A stretch of 44,807 nt of DNA from JAPLDB01 sp964356415 (GCA_964356415.1 CAYHHK010000017.1:1-44807); one strand, 5' to 3'. Shown: positions 8,705-16,960, numbered from the stretch's first letter. Made by a program: numbers and translations. Notes: generated by a model not told the origin, from the sequence alone.

Positions 8705-10510
8705 TTAGTGCCGCAAAACAGAAACCAATTTATTTACAGATTGATTCCCCTGGCTTACACAAACAGAATAAACACCATTTGAAAGTTGAGAGAGATCAAC
8801 CACCCCATTCGCAACAGCAACAAATTTATTCTGATAAACCAATTCGCCAAGCGCATTAAACACCACTACATCCTTCGCACCATCTTGCTTATCAAACCGA
8901 ATCGCAAAAACACCAGCAGAAGGATTCGGATAAACGAACATCGATTCTTTACTCCGGATCTCAGTTACAGCATCAGGCAACATACCGAAGTTCGCACGTA
9001 TCATGTAAGAAAGATAAAAACCGAAATCCTCGGGCTTGAACCATCCCATTGAAGATGCATATGCCCATACTGCATTAGGTGTAATAATATTGTTGCTGTA
9101 TCCCATTGGGATCAACCCGTCAACCTCATGAAACCCGATAAAATACAATCCCGGTATAACATGAACACCGCCATTGAGGTGAAGTGTGTAGTATCCTCCG
9201 CCCATGGGAATCATTCCGTCAAACAACATCAGTGTATCGGTCGTACCCAAAACAGTAGCACCATCCGGAGCATTGGTAGCATTCAATTGCGGATGCACGG
9301 TAAAATATAACGGAGTACCTGATGCACCAAAACTAAATGTGTCTTTCAGAAAAAAGGTAACGGAAGAAATATCTCCTTCAGCATGCACCATGAAACTTTG
9401 TCCTGCAGTGCCATCAGCACCCGGTCCAAAACCAATCGGCTGCACACCGGCAAATACTTCATCGTCTCTTTGATACACTGAATCAGAAATTTCGAGCTGA
9501 TCAGATTCAAGACTATTATTTGCTGCATTACCGTCACCTGCTACAGAGACCGTTACCCTGGATTTATACATAGCAGCGGCAGGAGGTGCAAATGCCAATG
9601 AAGGGTAAACCGTTTGGGTTCCACCGGGAGCAAGTGTGTTTAAATTAACCACCTCGCTGAAAACTGTAAGGGCGCTACCTGCATCAACAAGCTCGAGCAA
9701 AGCAGTGCCTCCACCCGATGCAGAAAGGCCGGTGTTTTTTACAACAGCCGATAATGTAAGCTCCGTTGCCTGCGTCAGCGGGATTTTAGTATATTCCTCA
9801 TCCGGTTTCTCAATTGAGAACACAGCAAGATCAGTTGCTGATGGCTCAACCAACTGCACATCATCAACAAACCACCAGTAATCATTGTCACCCGTGTAGG
9901 TGAATCGCAAATACACAGTGGACTGATTGGCAGCGGTAGCACTGATGTCGAAATCGAGTGTATAAGGATTGGCAGTACCTGAATCAGGACCGAGCCCTGT
10001 TTCAGCATTGTGGACAGGGACCCAGGTAACATTATCATTGCTCACCTTTACCTTACCTGTAGAAGAACCATACTGAGCAAAGTATTCATTGAATATAAGA
10101 TGAACAGTACTGTGTCCGCTGCAGTTAATGGCAACAGTGGTAAGGTCTGTATTCTCGATGACGCTTCCGGCAGAATCACTGTCGAGTATCAGGTAACCGT
10201 TGGAGGCTGATGTTCCGGCAGGATTCAATTGTTCATCAACCGGAGTGGTAGTGTTGAGAGCCCCTGTTGAGGTAGTACGCCATAATACATTGTTACCGCT
10301 GTTATCCACATTCGTCCAGCCGGCAGGAATACCGGCAGAAAAATCTTCAGAAAAAAAAGGTGACGACTGAAGGGCATCATTGACATGAATTGTAGGTAAT
10401 GCATCCTTATGCACTTTTTTATTGTTAAGTGCATCTGACAACAAAGGCTGCCCGGCGAAAGCACAAATACCAAAACCGATGATTGCTGAGAGTAAGATTA
10501 TTTTTTTCAT
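8705..10510 (-). CDS. T9SS-sorted secreted protein with cleaved-adhesin/MAM-like and CARDB-like domains
   Basis: 601 residues. Signal peptide MKKIILLSAIIGFGICAFAG. Residues about 52-220 match the cleaved-adhesin / 'choice-of-anchor J' jelly roll (FSEDFSAGIPAGWTNVDN at the front, DNDYWWFVDDVQL at the end). Residues about 225-345 look like a CARDB-type Ig-like domain (LSAVVKNTGLSASGG, NAANNSLESDQ). A beta-rich region I do not recognise (about 350-515) follows, and the last ~80 residues are a T9SS type A sorting domain (MFVYPNPSAGVFAI, VVVFNALGELVYQN, LSNGVYSVCV). A good -7 box lies at 10540-10547, giving a short leader and independent transcription from the Wzi-like gene 71 bp upstream. Likely a surface or secreted adhesin or carbohydrate-binding protein; no catalytic motif seen. 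Confidence 0.82.
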   Translation of the reverse strand: MKKIILLSAIIGFGICAFAGQPLLSDALNNKKVHKDALPTIHVNDALQSSPFFSEDFSAGIPAGWTNVDNSGNNVLWRTTSTGALNTTTPVDEQLNPAGTSASNGYLILDSDSAGSVIENTDLTTVAINCSGHSTVHLIFNEYFAQYGSSTGKVKVSNDNVTWVPVHNAETGLGPDSGTANPYTLDFDISATAANQSTVYLRFTYTGDNDYWWFVDDVQLVEPSATDLAVFSIEKPDEEYTKIPLTQATELTLSAVVKNTGLSASGGGTALLELVDAGSALTVFSEVVNLNTLAPGGTQTVYPSLAFAPPAAAMYKSRVTVSVAGDGNAANNSLESDQLEISDSVYQRDDEVFAGVQPIGFGPGADGTAGQSFMVHAEGDISSVTFFLKDTFSFGASGTPLYFTVHPQLNATNAPDGATVLGTTDTLMLFDGMIPMGGGYYTLHLNGGVHVIPGLYFIGFHEVDGLIPMGYSNNIITPNAVWAYASSMGWFKPEDFGFYLSYMIRANFGMLPDAVTEIRSKESMFVYPNPSAGVFAIRFDKQDGAKDVVVFNALGELVYQNKFVAVANGVVDLSQLSNGVYSVCVSQGNQSVNKLVSVLRH

Positions 10511-10539
10511 ACTTTTTCAGTTGAGTTTGTTTGAGAGAT

Positions 10540-10547
10540 CAAAAGTA
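10540..10547 (-). promoter_or_regulatory. Candidate -7 box TACTTTTG for the 8705-10510 gene
   Basis: Exact match to the Bacteroidota TAnnTTTG -7 box on the minus strand, 29 bp upstream of the ATG at 10510. No good TTG -33 box is visible at the expected spacing. Transcription would start near 10534 with a leader of about 24 nt. Confidence 0.5.
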
Positions 10548-10581
10548 AAATAAATTACGATGAAACCGGAAAAAGCGAATT

Positions 10582-12204
10582 TCAGAATCCAACGTTCACG
10601 CATACGCCGATTGTAGTTTGTTTTCCTGTGAGGTATGGCATGTTGTACAATTCATCCATGATGCCTTCATTATTACTGTTAATAGCCGTTAGCGAGGCGT
10701 AAACATCATTCACCAACTGGTATTGAATTTTTAAAGCAGTATTTGTTGACTGCCAGTAAACACGGTCGATAAAAGGCAACCCTTTGCCGTTGCCCCCGGG
10801 ATGTCCATCATAATAATACTCAATGCCCTTCTGTGCCTTATTAAAAGACGCCTCTATGGAAAGCCGAGGGAGCGGTTTATATCCGATTGCAATATAACCT
10901 TCATGGGAATTGTCTCCGAGGTAATTTCCCATGTTGTATCCGTTTGATTCAAAAGTAGTTGTTGTCACATAATGTCTGTAGGTAATGGGATTTGTGCGTG
11001 TATATTCAGCCGTTATAAATACATTTTTATGCAACAGGTTACTGATCTTCATGCCAATTTTTCCGCTGATGATATTTGATTGTTCCTTTTCATCCAGTGC
11101 ATTGCTGAATGAAATTTCATCGATAAAACCTGCCAGATAGATATGAACATTTTTAATGTTACGCGATGAGATATTAAAAAACATTTGCGCGTTTTGTCCA
11201 AGCTCATCAGCCCCGGTGCTCGTCTGAGAATGGTCAACAGACTTGTAAAAGAAAATGGGAATTAAGTAAGCAAGGTTTACATTCTGATCGCTGTAAACGA
11301 TTGAATTGCCGATTGAAACATTCAATCCTTTTACAATCGTAACGGTAGCAAGATTGGCGGCGACATACTTTGGTCGAAAGGCCTGCCTGTTCAATGAACC
11401 ATTGACATAATAATTTTTCGCGCTGTCAATTACATTGCTGACCAACCATCCATGGATGTAGTTAAAATCAAGCCAGCGCGCCGGTTTCAAATGAAGATGC
11501 AGGTGGGCAAATGAGGGAGTACGTCCTGAAAAAATATTAGAACCATGTTCATTGTCTCCCCACACAAAATGGTCTTTTATCGCTCCAAAGCTTCCCCATT
11601 TCCATGTGTAGGTAATACCACCGCGCATTTCACTGTAGTCGCCTCCCAGCTTTTCTCCTTTGTAATCAGCTCCGGTAGTTTGGTTGAGGTAGTTTGGATC
11701 AGAAAGTTTTATGGATTCATGGTTGTCGCGGAGACTGGCATAGATTCCGAAATTTTTGCCGATGTAACCATGTGCCTCAGCACCATTCCACCTGTGGTAA
11801 AAATGTCCTGAGTCATTGGTAAAATAATTTACGCCAAGAATGGGATTCAAGGAAAAGGAGAATAAAGAATCTTTGAAATAAAAAAGGTCATATCTGCGTT
11901 TAAAATTTTTATCGGGCATCAGCTCTTTGTTGTAGTCGCGCAGGTAAAAATCAAGATCTCCTTGCTGACGCTTGTTCAGCTGATCTTTTTTTTCTGTTGC
12001 CTGCTGCAATTTCTCCGCAATAAAAATTCTTGCATAAGGCTTGACTGCTGAATTTATTTCTATCAGTTTCGAACTTGCCAGTTCATCGAGGAAATGATAG
12101 ATATCAGTATGGGAAATATGCTGATAGACTTCCTGGGCGTTTGCCCTAAAGATGAACGTAGTAAAAAAGAAAATTAAAAATGAGGCAGTAAACTTTTGTT
12201 TCAT
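10582..12204 (-). CDS. Capsule assembly Wzi-family outer-membrane protein
   Basis: 540 residues with a signal peptide cut near NAQ (residue ~24). The helical N-terminal part (about 30-100: YHFLDELASSKLIEINSAVKPYAR, then an EKLQQATEK stretch) followed by a long series of aromatic, alternating beta strands matches the Bacteroidota Wzi-like family, a beta-barrel thought to hold capsular polysaccharide at the outer membrane. The final residues VCVNVGF end in aromatic Phe, a usual BAM targeting signal. It closes the minus-strand polysaccharide locus (12766-23223), which supports the role. The family assignment is by pattern; a direct role in this locus is inferred. Upstream lies a 561-bp repeat-rich spacer, so it is probably transcribed on its own (a weak TATTATTGC box lies near 12226-12234). 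Confidence 0.75.
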   Translation of the reverse strand: MKQKFTASFLIFFFTTFIFRANAQEVYQHISHTDIYHFLDELASSKLIEINSAVKPYARIFIAEKLQQATEKKDQLNKRQQGDLDFYLRDYNKELMPDKNFKRRYDLFYFKDSLFSFSLNPILGVNYFTNDSGHFYHRWNGAEAHGYIGKNFGIYASLRDNHESIKLSDPNYLNQTTGADYKGEKLGGDYSEMRGGITYTWKWGSFGAIKDHFVWGDNEHGSNIFSGRTPSFAHLHLHLKPARWLDFNYIHGWLVSNVIDSAKNYYVNGSLNRQAFRPKYVAANLATVTIVKGLNVSIGNSIVYSDQNVNLAYLIPIFFYKSVDHSQTSTGADELGQNAQMFFNISSRNIKNVHIYLAGFIDEISFSNALDEKEQSNIISGKIGMKISNLLHKNVFITAEYTRTNPITYRHYVTTTTFESNGYNMGNYLGDNSHEGYIAIGYKPLPRLSIEASFNKAQKGIEYYYDGHPGGNGKGLPFIDRVYWQSTNTALKIQYQLVNDVYASLTAINSNNEGIMDELYNMPYLTGKQTTIGVCVNVGF

Positions 12205-12285
12205 GCTGAAGACAATTTATCTACTGCAATAATACATTTTTTATTGCCTGAAGAAAGCAAGAAGAAAATTGGCAATTGTTTGAAG

Positions 12286-12384
12286 GATTCCTCTCCGCCG
12301 TTGGCGGTTCGGAATGACAACGGGAATAAACACATATTGCGGAAGGCAGAATTTCCGTTGTGAATGAGCAAACTAAACTTCCGC
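12286..12384 (+). repeat. Two-stem intergenic element, copy 1
   Basis: Hairpin 1: ATTCC (12287-12291) pairs with GGAAT (12311-12315) around an inner stem CCGCC/GGCGG with loop GTT. The conserved right flank is CGGAATGACA. After 23 nt, stem 2: GCGGAAG (12339-12345) pairs with CTTCCGC (12378-12384) around exactly 32 nt. Confidence 0.8.
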
Positions 12385-12476
12385 CAAAAGAACATTCGCA
12401 TAAGTCTTCCGAAAGCAGACATGGATTTATAGAACTGGTCATTCCCTTTGCAGGCTAATCATTTTTCTTGCTAACA

Positions 12477-12586
12477 GATTCCTCTCCGCTCCCGACGTTT
12501 CGGGACGGCTCGGAATGACACATGACCTAAACATCATATTGCGGAAGGCAAAATTTTCGTTCTGAATGGGGATTTTACACTTCCGC
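12477..12586 (+). repeat. Two-stem intergenic element, copy 2
   Basis: Hairpin 1: ATTCC (12478-12482) with GGAAT (12512-12516), inner stem CCG + TCCCGA paired with TCGGGA + CGG. After 24 nt, stem 2: GCGGAAG (12541-12547) with CTTCCGC (12580-12586), again enclosing exactly 32 nt. Directly repeats copy 1. Confidence 0.8.
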
Positions 12587-12765
12587 TACAAAAAAAACAT
12601 TTGTTTGTGAATCCAGAACGCAGAGGGGGATTTTTAGAACTGATCAACACACGAAATGGTTAGGCATAAAAAATTTCAGCACGCCGCCGGGAAAGGGGCA
12701 TCAGATAAAATTCGGGAAAATCGTTGGGATTAGATTAAACTATGCGATAGCAGCAATAGATAATT

Positions 12766-13932
12766 TTACGCGCTTCGGATCTTATTGGAAAGGATATTGT
12801 AAAGCGCCTTGTAAAAGTATTTGAGATCAGTTGTATAGGGATGCTGAACTTTTTCTTTGAGGTAAATCGTTTCGGCTTCGATGAAACCGTCAACACTTTG
12901 CTTGAGCAATGACACATATGCCGGAACACAACCCGGTTTTTGTTTCAGTCGAAGTGCTTTAATGTCCTCAGGAAATTCATTGAGGAAACGGTTGCTGATA
13001 GGCCTGATGCCGACAATTTTCATTTCTCCTCTTGCCACGTTAATGAGTTGAGGCAATTCATCGAGCCAGTACTTCCTCAGGAATTTACCCCAGGTGGTGA
13101 TCCTGAAATCATCTGCAGGTTTTCCAATATCCCGGTATCCGTTTGTGCGAATGATATAATCCTGGAGGTATTCAGAATAAGGATGCATGGTTCTGAACTT
13201 ATATACCTGAATAATCTTGCCATTTTTTCCGATCCTTCTCATTTTAAACAGCGGACCATAAGAAGGGTTCAGGTCATATGCAGGCTCTTTTACTTTTTTG
13301 GCAACGAAATAAAGAGACCCATTCAGGTTCTTTATGTCCACAATGTCGAATCCGCAGGCAACGAGTCGTCCGAGCACTTCAGCCTTTGACATTACGCGGC
13401 GGCGTCCATCAGTAACAAGAAAGTAAAGCCCTTTTGAGAATGAAAGTTTTGGAAGCACCCTCCTGAGGACAAAATCTAATGTATATAAAAATGAGGCAAT
13501 TCCCTTTGGAAATTTTTTATAAATTCTTGACTTTCGTTGTTCACTTACTTCAACAACTCCGATGAATAAAGCACCATCAATTAAATGACCGTTCACCTCT
13601 TCGAAGAATTTATTGACCCACCTAACATCATTCACCTTTTTGAGGTTTACAAGGGCAGAAAGGTCCTTTGAAAGATGTGTAATAGTATCTTTTGTGCGGG
13701 TACGCAGGATGACAGTACTTTTGTCGTTGAGGTTGACATGGTTTGTTACAAATCGATGAACTTCCTCCTCCATTCCGCCAATTTTGTGCAAATTTGGCTT
13801 GGAATATCTTTTTTTGTGCGTTCTGTTATGGTAGGAATGGCCGGACTTTAAAGAAGCGGCAAGAGAACCGGCAATTGGAGCTGATCCTTGTGCAAATTTT
13901 GAATATAATAATGCCTTGTAATTTTTTTTCAT
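12766..13932 (-). CDS. Atypical sugar-phosphate transferase (bacterial sugar transferase domain) without the usual membrane helix
   Basis: 388 residues. The C-terminal half (about 226-350) has the polyprenyl-phosphate sugar-1-phosphate transferase motifs: RRIGKNGK, VYKFRTM (243-249), ITTWGKFLRKYWLDELPQL with the acidic Asp-Glu pair at 291-292, and KIVGIRP. In WbaP/WcaJ/PglC enzymes this domain is preceded by a hydrophobic re-entrant helix; here the same place is taken by a soluble alpha/beta region (about 60-215), ending in MSKAEVLGRLVACGFDIVDI and LYFVAKK, which resembles the end of a class I methyltransferase-like Rossmann fold. I recall this shorter architecture from other Bacteroidota. 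The expected role is to start or prime a surface glycan by sugar-phosphate transfer; acceptor and sugar unknown. The C-terminus (NILSNKIRSA) is intact. A candidate -7 box lies 46 bp upstream. Confidence 0.8.
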   Translation of the reverse strand: MKKNYKALLYSKFAQGSAPIAGSLAASLKSGHSYHNRTHKKRYSKPNLHKIGGMEEEVHRFVTNHVNLNDKSTVILRTRTKDTITHLSKDLSALVNLKKVNDVRWVNKFFEEVNGHLIDGALFIGVVEVSEQRKSRIYKKFPKGIASFLYTLDFVLRRVLPKLSFSKGLYFLVTDGRRRVMSKAEVLGRLVACGFDIVDIKNLNGSLYFVAKKVKEPAYDLNPSYGPLFKMRRIGKNGKIIQVYKFRTMHPYSEYLQDYIIRTNGYRDIGKPADDFRITTWGKFLRKYWLDELPQLINVARGEMKIVGIRPISNRFLNEFPEDIKALRLKQKPGCVPAYVSLLKQSVDGFIEAETIYLKEKVQHPYTTDLKYFYKALYNILSNKIRSA

Positions 13933-14309
13933 TTTTCAATCCTCTCCCCCTTGAGAACGAAAACACCCTTTTTTATACAAATCTAGTTGATTTTCGCATT
14001 GATATTAGATTAACAATGCGAATATAATTCATAATTCATCCAAAGTCAAGTAGAATGATTATGAATATTATTTCAAATTTAGTTAAGTTGATAAAAGAGA
14101 GAAAATTTCGCAGAAAATCTTCTTTCAATCCCAGATAATTAATCAGGGCACGAATTTAACCTCTTATTTATCAATCACAAAAAAAATTTATGGTCTTCAT
14201 TTTTACTGAAGAATTTGCAGAAACAAGCCCGAAAAGTGACAAAAAAAATCAAAATTGTAATAAAAAGGGTTATGGTTTGGAGATTTACATAATTGTTATA
14301 TCAGAAACA
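13933..14309. other. 377-bp AT-rich spacer upstream of the sugar transferase
   Basis: Holds the candidate promoter at 13978-13985. Apart from homopolymer A/T runs I see no repeat family member, RNA gene or coding frame. Confidence 0.6.
13978..13985 (-). promoter_or_regulatory. Candidate -7 box TAGATTTG for the sugar transferase gene
   Basis: Exact TAnnTTTG match on the minus strand, 45 bp upstream of the ATG at 13932. No TTG box at 17-23 bp upstream, so the promoter call rests on the -7 box alone. Confidence 0.4.
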
Positions 14310-15368
14310 TTATTGTTTTGAAGTAATTCGATGAAAATTCACGAACAGATCGAACATGATTTCGGTGAGATCGCCTCTTTCATTTAGCATCAATTTCCGT
14401 TTTTCTAACCACTTATTTTTAACATCAGCGATCGTCAGCACTTCCGCAATTTTACCAAACAACTTTTCCGGATCATCCGCTCTGATACCAAATGTTAATC
14501 CGAACTTTTGTTCAAGTTCCGTCAGGTAAGCAAGTTCACCAACAAAGTCATTGAAACGAATGGAAGGTGTTCCAAGCACAGCCGCCTCTGCAGCCATGGT
14601 TTGACTATCGCCAATGTACATGGTAGCGAAATACAATGCATTGTGTATTTCAAGGGGTGGGATTGCTATCCTGTATTTTTCAAACTGAGGTTCCAGTTTT
14701 CTTTCACTGGTGATGAATACATTTCCGGAAGGGGCAAGCAGCGATATGATTCTGTCTGCTATATCAGCACTGATCCCTTTTTTACCTGCATCGTGGTGTG
14801 CAGTGAGTTGTGCAAACCTTAAAATATAATATCTTTCACCAAGATTATACTTTCCAACCACTGACCTATCAGGTATAAAATGATTTGGATGCAGGTATGC
14901 GAGTTCATGGTAGCTTTTGTGAGCGATTTTTTTATAATTCCACTTCCCGCAATCACAACATTCAGGAGCAAGGATCCTTGTGGCAAAGGGATAGCCCAAT
15001 TTTGCAAACAACGGTACTGCCGCAGCATCATCTTCATTGACATTGATACTGGGAATTCCGAGCAACTTACCAACCTGGTTCAGTTCAGTTGAAGTACCAA
15101 TCATCAGATCAGGCTTAAAGGAACGAGCAATCTTCAAGATCGCCCAATCCCTTTTTATAAGACCAAGAGCAATCTGCCATTTGCTGTCGCCCCTGTCTCC
15201 CTGCATGATGTTGGTGTACTCCCAGCCACTGTCTTTCAACAGGCTTTCAAGAATATCTTTTTTCTTAATCAGCACCTTTGTATCATGACCGGCATTTTTC
15301 AGCCGTTGGATCACATTTTTAAAAAGATGAAAATGTGCCGGATGTCCGAGGTAAAAGAGGTATTGCAT
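14310..15368 (-). CDS. DUF354 family protein (GT-B-like, polysaccharide locus)
   Basis: 352 residues, the normal length for this family. N-terminal Rossmann-like half opens MQYLFYLGHPAHFHLFKNVI, with KPDLMIGTSTELNQVGKLLGIPSI at about 85-110. The C-terminal half carries ITSERKLEPQFEKY and the donor-side-like SQTMAAEAAVLGTPSIRFND (about 255-275). The overall plan resembles UDP-GlcNAc 2-epimerase/MurG-type GT-B folds. DUF354 proteins occur in archaeal and bacterial surface-polysaccharide clusters, and their biochemical reaction is not settled. The spacers on both sides are 377 and 416 bp, so it is probably transcribed alone from the box at 15387-15395. Function in the locus is inferred from position. 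Confidence 0.8.
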   Translation of the reverse strand: MQYLFYLGHPAHFHLFKNVIQRLKNAGHDTKVLIKKKDILESLLKDSGWEYTNIMQGDRGDSKWQIALGLIKRDWAILKIARSFKPDLMIGTSTELNQVGKLLGIPSINVNEDDAAAVPLFAKLGYPFATRILAPECCDCGKWNYKKIAHKSYHELAYLHPNHFIPDRSVVGKYNLGERYYILRFAQLTAHHDAGKKGISADIADRIISLLAPSGNVFITSERKLEPQFEKYRIAIPPLEIHNALYFATMYIGDSQTMAAEAAVLGTPSIRFNDFVGELAYLTELEQKFGLTFGIRADDPEKLFGKIAEVLTIADVKNKWLEKRKLMLNERGDLTEIMFDLFVNFHRITSKQ

Positions 15369-15386
15369 TCAGTTGCTTGGTGTTGG

Positions 15387-15395
15387 GCGAAAGTA
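15387..15395 (-). promoter_or_regulatory. Candidate -7 box TACTTTCGC for the DUF354 gene
   Basis: Minus-strand TAnnTTyGC, one base off TAnnTTTG, 18 bp upstream of the ATG at 15368. The same TTCGC variant recurs at 23249-23257 and 38748-38756 in this window, each time next to a start codon. Confidence 0.4.
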
Positions 15396-15476
15396 CTATT
15401 TCGATCATTGCGCAGGCAACAAAAAAAAATTGACAGATGCTTAATTTAAAAGAAATGGTAATGGTACAGTTTGAAA

Positions 15477-15584
15477 GATCCCTCTCTCGCCCTTAAAGAT
15501 TTGGGCGAGATCGGGATGACAGCCATTATGGATAATAGTGGGAGATGAAGCTTGTCGATTTCAGGCAGCATTCTGTAATCTCCC
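15477..15584 (+). repeat. Two-stem intergenic element, copy 4 (divergent stems)
   Basis: Hairpin 1: ATCCC (15478-15482) pairs with GGGAT (15513-15517), where the other copies have ATTCC/GGAAT. The inner stem is TCTCGCCC/GGGCGAGA (15485-15492 and 15503-15510). After 22 nt, stem 2: GGGAGAT (15540-15546) with ATCTCCC (15578-15584) around 31 nt, where the other copies have GCGGAAG/CTTCCGC. Pairing is kept although both strands differ. Confidence 0.75.
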
Positions 15585-15602
15585 TTTTATGATCGCTTAA
15601 GT

Positions 15603-15665
15603 AGGTCATTCCCCCCAAAGTTTCGGGGCGTCCTAAAACAATGGGTGCGAGAGAAGAGTCTCGGC
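15603..15665 (-). repeat. Opposite-facing degenerate relative of the two-stem element
   Basis: Read on the minus strand it contains GACTCTTCTCTCGC, a hairpin GCCCC GAAACTTT GGGGG and then GAATGACC, which matches the right flank of the other copies. The outer ATTCC arm is not recognisable. Confidence 0.5.
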
Positions 15666-15784
15666 GAATGAAATTGAGACATAACCATTTATTCAGATGA
15701 TGAAGCAGAATGTCTGATTTTGTCGACAGATAGAACATATAGAAATCCATTATATGTAATTGCCCTGTGATGTCCTGTATATTA

Positions 15785-16960
15785 TCAATGAATCTGTTTC
15801 TCTGCAGAAATTAATTCAGTAAGGGCAAGCATCATCCATGCTTCGCTCCAGCGCATGAAGGGAATTTTGTTTTTGTAGGCGGGCAACAACCTGTAATAGA
15901 AAAATCCGAACTTCTTATCGCGCATGTTTTCAATTGTAAAGTCAGCGATGGTTTTGGCAAAAGGAAAATATTCAGGAAATGCTTTTCTGTGTCTGGTAAA
16001 AGTGATGATTCCCTGCGCCTGATTGTGAATTTCAACAGGGTATTTTTTCGGAATTCTCCAAAGAGATCTGCCATCATTGGTAAATTGCTCATTGCGGTAA
16101 AAGATCAGTCCTTTTCTAACAGCATCCTTGTACTTTTCATTGTGAGGGTCGCAATATTTGGCAACTTCCACCAATGAATCTATTACGTAACCCTGATGGA
16201 AGTCAATTTGTATTTTCTCCCTCCCTGTAGCCGGGTCGATGTGATAATTCCAATGCCCGTCATCATGCTGGTGCGCCACCAGAAAATCAGCAGCACGCAA
16301 GGCAAGATCTTTCAAATGCATTTCTCCGGTAATAGAATAAAGTTTGGCAAGAACCTCTGCTCCCAGCATTCCTGCATTGTAACAGCAGTCCTTCATGACA
16401 TCAGTGTATGCAAAGCAAATTCCATCTTTTGTTTCAGTTACCGGGAGATCTACGAGGATATACTTTGATGCACTTTTAAGCAGTTCAACTGCCTTTTCAT
16501 CTTTGGTGGTGAGATAGTATTCATAGATGCCCTTGCAAATAAATGATGTCACTACGATGGAGGGGTGAAATCTCTGCAGCGTTTTCTGAGTACTTGCCCA
16601 CACAAAGTTATATCCCCAGCAATGCCCGCTATAACCCTTTGTATAATTGTTCTGAAGCCATTCAAAGATGAATTTCATTTGCTTCCTGCAAACATCTGTT
16701 TCGCTGCCGCGCTGCAATAAAGAATAACTATGAAGAAACAAACCCATTGCCTTTGGGTTTATCTCTTTCTTAATTCCAATGATTGGTCTGATGTTTACAG
16801 GATTTCTTTTCTGCAGTTGGATGGCGATCACCTTTCCCCACTTTCCAAAAAGTCCGAATGGTAAAAATGAATTCAGCGTATCGTAAGGATCATAGCCACG
16901 GTATTCTTCCTTTTCAATATAATTTTTGAGGGAGGAAAGAGCTTCAGTGTATTTGTCCAT
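15785..16960 (-). CDS. Alpha/alpha-barrel protein of the polysaccharide locus (glycosidase/epimerase-like fold)
   Basis: 391 residues, no signal peptide. It is a series of paired helices with aromatic and Gly-rich turns: WLQNNYTKGYSGHCWGYNF (about 101-120), SIVVTSFICKGIYEYYL, CCYNAGMLGAEVLAKLYSI, ADFLVAHQHDDGHWNYHID, DFHQGYVIDSLVEVAKY and IHNQAQGIITF. That is the plan of (alpha/alpha)6 toroid proteins such as GH88/GH105 hydrolases, GlcNAc 2-epimerases and polysaccharide lyases. Conserved-looking Asp, His, Trp and Gln in the turns suggest an active site or sugar pocket. I cannot assign the reaction; databases sometimes carry misleading names for such proteins. The start codon overlaps the first unit of a 25-bp satellite, so no ordinary promoter is visible directly upstream. 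Confidence 0.7.
   Translation of the reverse strand: MDKYTEALSSLKNYIEKEEYRGYDPYDTLNSFLPFGLFGKWGKVIAIQLQKRNPVNIRPIIGIKKEINPKAMGLFLHSYSLLQRGSETDVCRKQMKFIFEWLQNNYTKGYSGHCWGYNFVWASTQKTLQRFHPSIVVTSFICKGIYEYYLTTKDEKAVELLKSASKYILVDLPVTETKDGICFAYTDVMKDCCYNAGMLGAEVLAKLYSITGEMHLKDLALRAADFLVAHQHDDGHWNYHIDPATGREKIQIDFHQGYVIDSLVEVAKYCDPHNEKYKDAVRKGLIFYRNEQFTNDGRSLWRIPKKYPVEIHNQAQGIITFTRHRKAFPEYFPFAKTIADFTIENMRDKKFGFFYYRLLPAYKNKIPFMRWSEAWMMLALTELISAEKQIH

Larger units (their letters stand above)
12205..12765. other. 561-bp noncoding spacer filled by two tandem copies of a two-stem repeat
   Basis: No credible gene. Copies at 12286-12384 and 12477-12586 are listed separately. Their similarity extends on the right to about 12443 and 12645 (shared ...GGATTT.TAGAACTG.TCA...), so the tandem unit is close to 190 bp. 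Short frames in this region encode repeat sequence only. Part of a possible inverted arm (GGTCATTCCC, 12437-12446) follows copy 1. Confidence 0.75.
15369..15784. other. 416-bp noncoding spacer with a two-stem element and an inverted relative
   Basis: Contains the promoter box at 15387-15395, element copy 4 at 15477-15584 and an opposite-facing degenerate relative at about 15603-15665. The remaining sequence up to the stop of the next gene at 15785 shows nothing I can name. Confidence 0.7.

Noticed and set aside
12201..12442. Two ~73-residue reading frames on the minus strand
   Set aside because: They consist of the tandem intergenic repeat, overlap each other in different frames and have no family resemblance.
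15526..15750. 74-residue minus-strand frame in the DUF354 upstream spacer
   Set aside because: It crosses element copy 4 and its inverted relative and shows no domain or coding signature.
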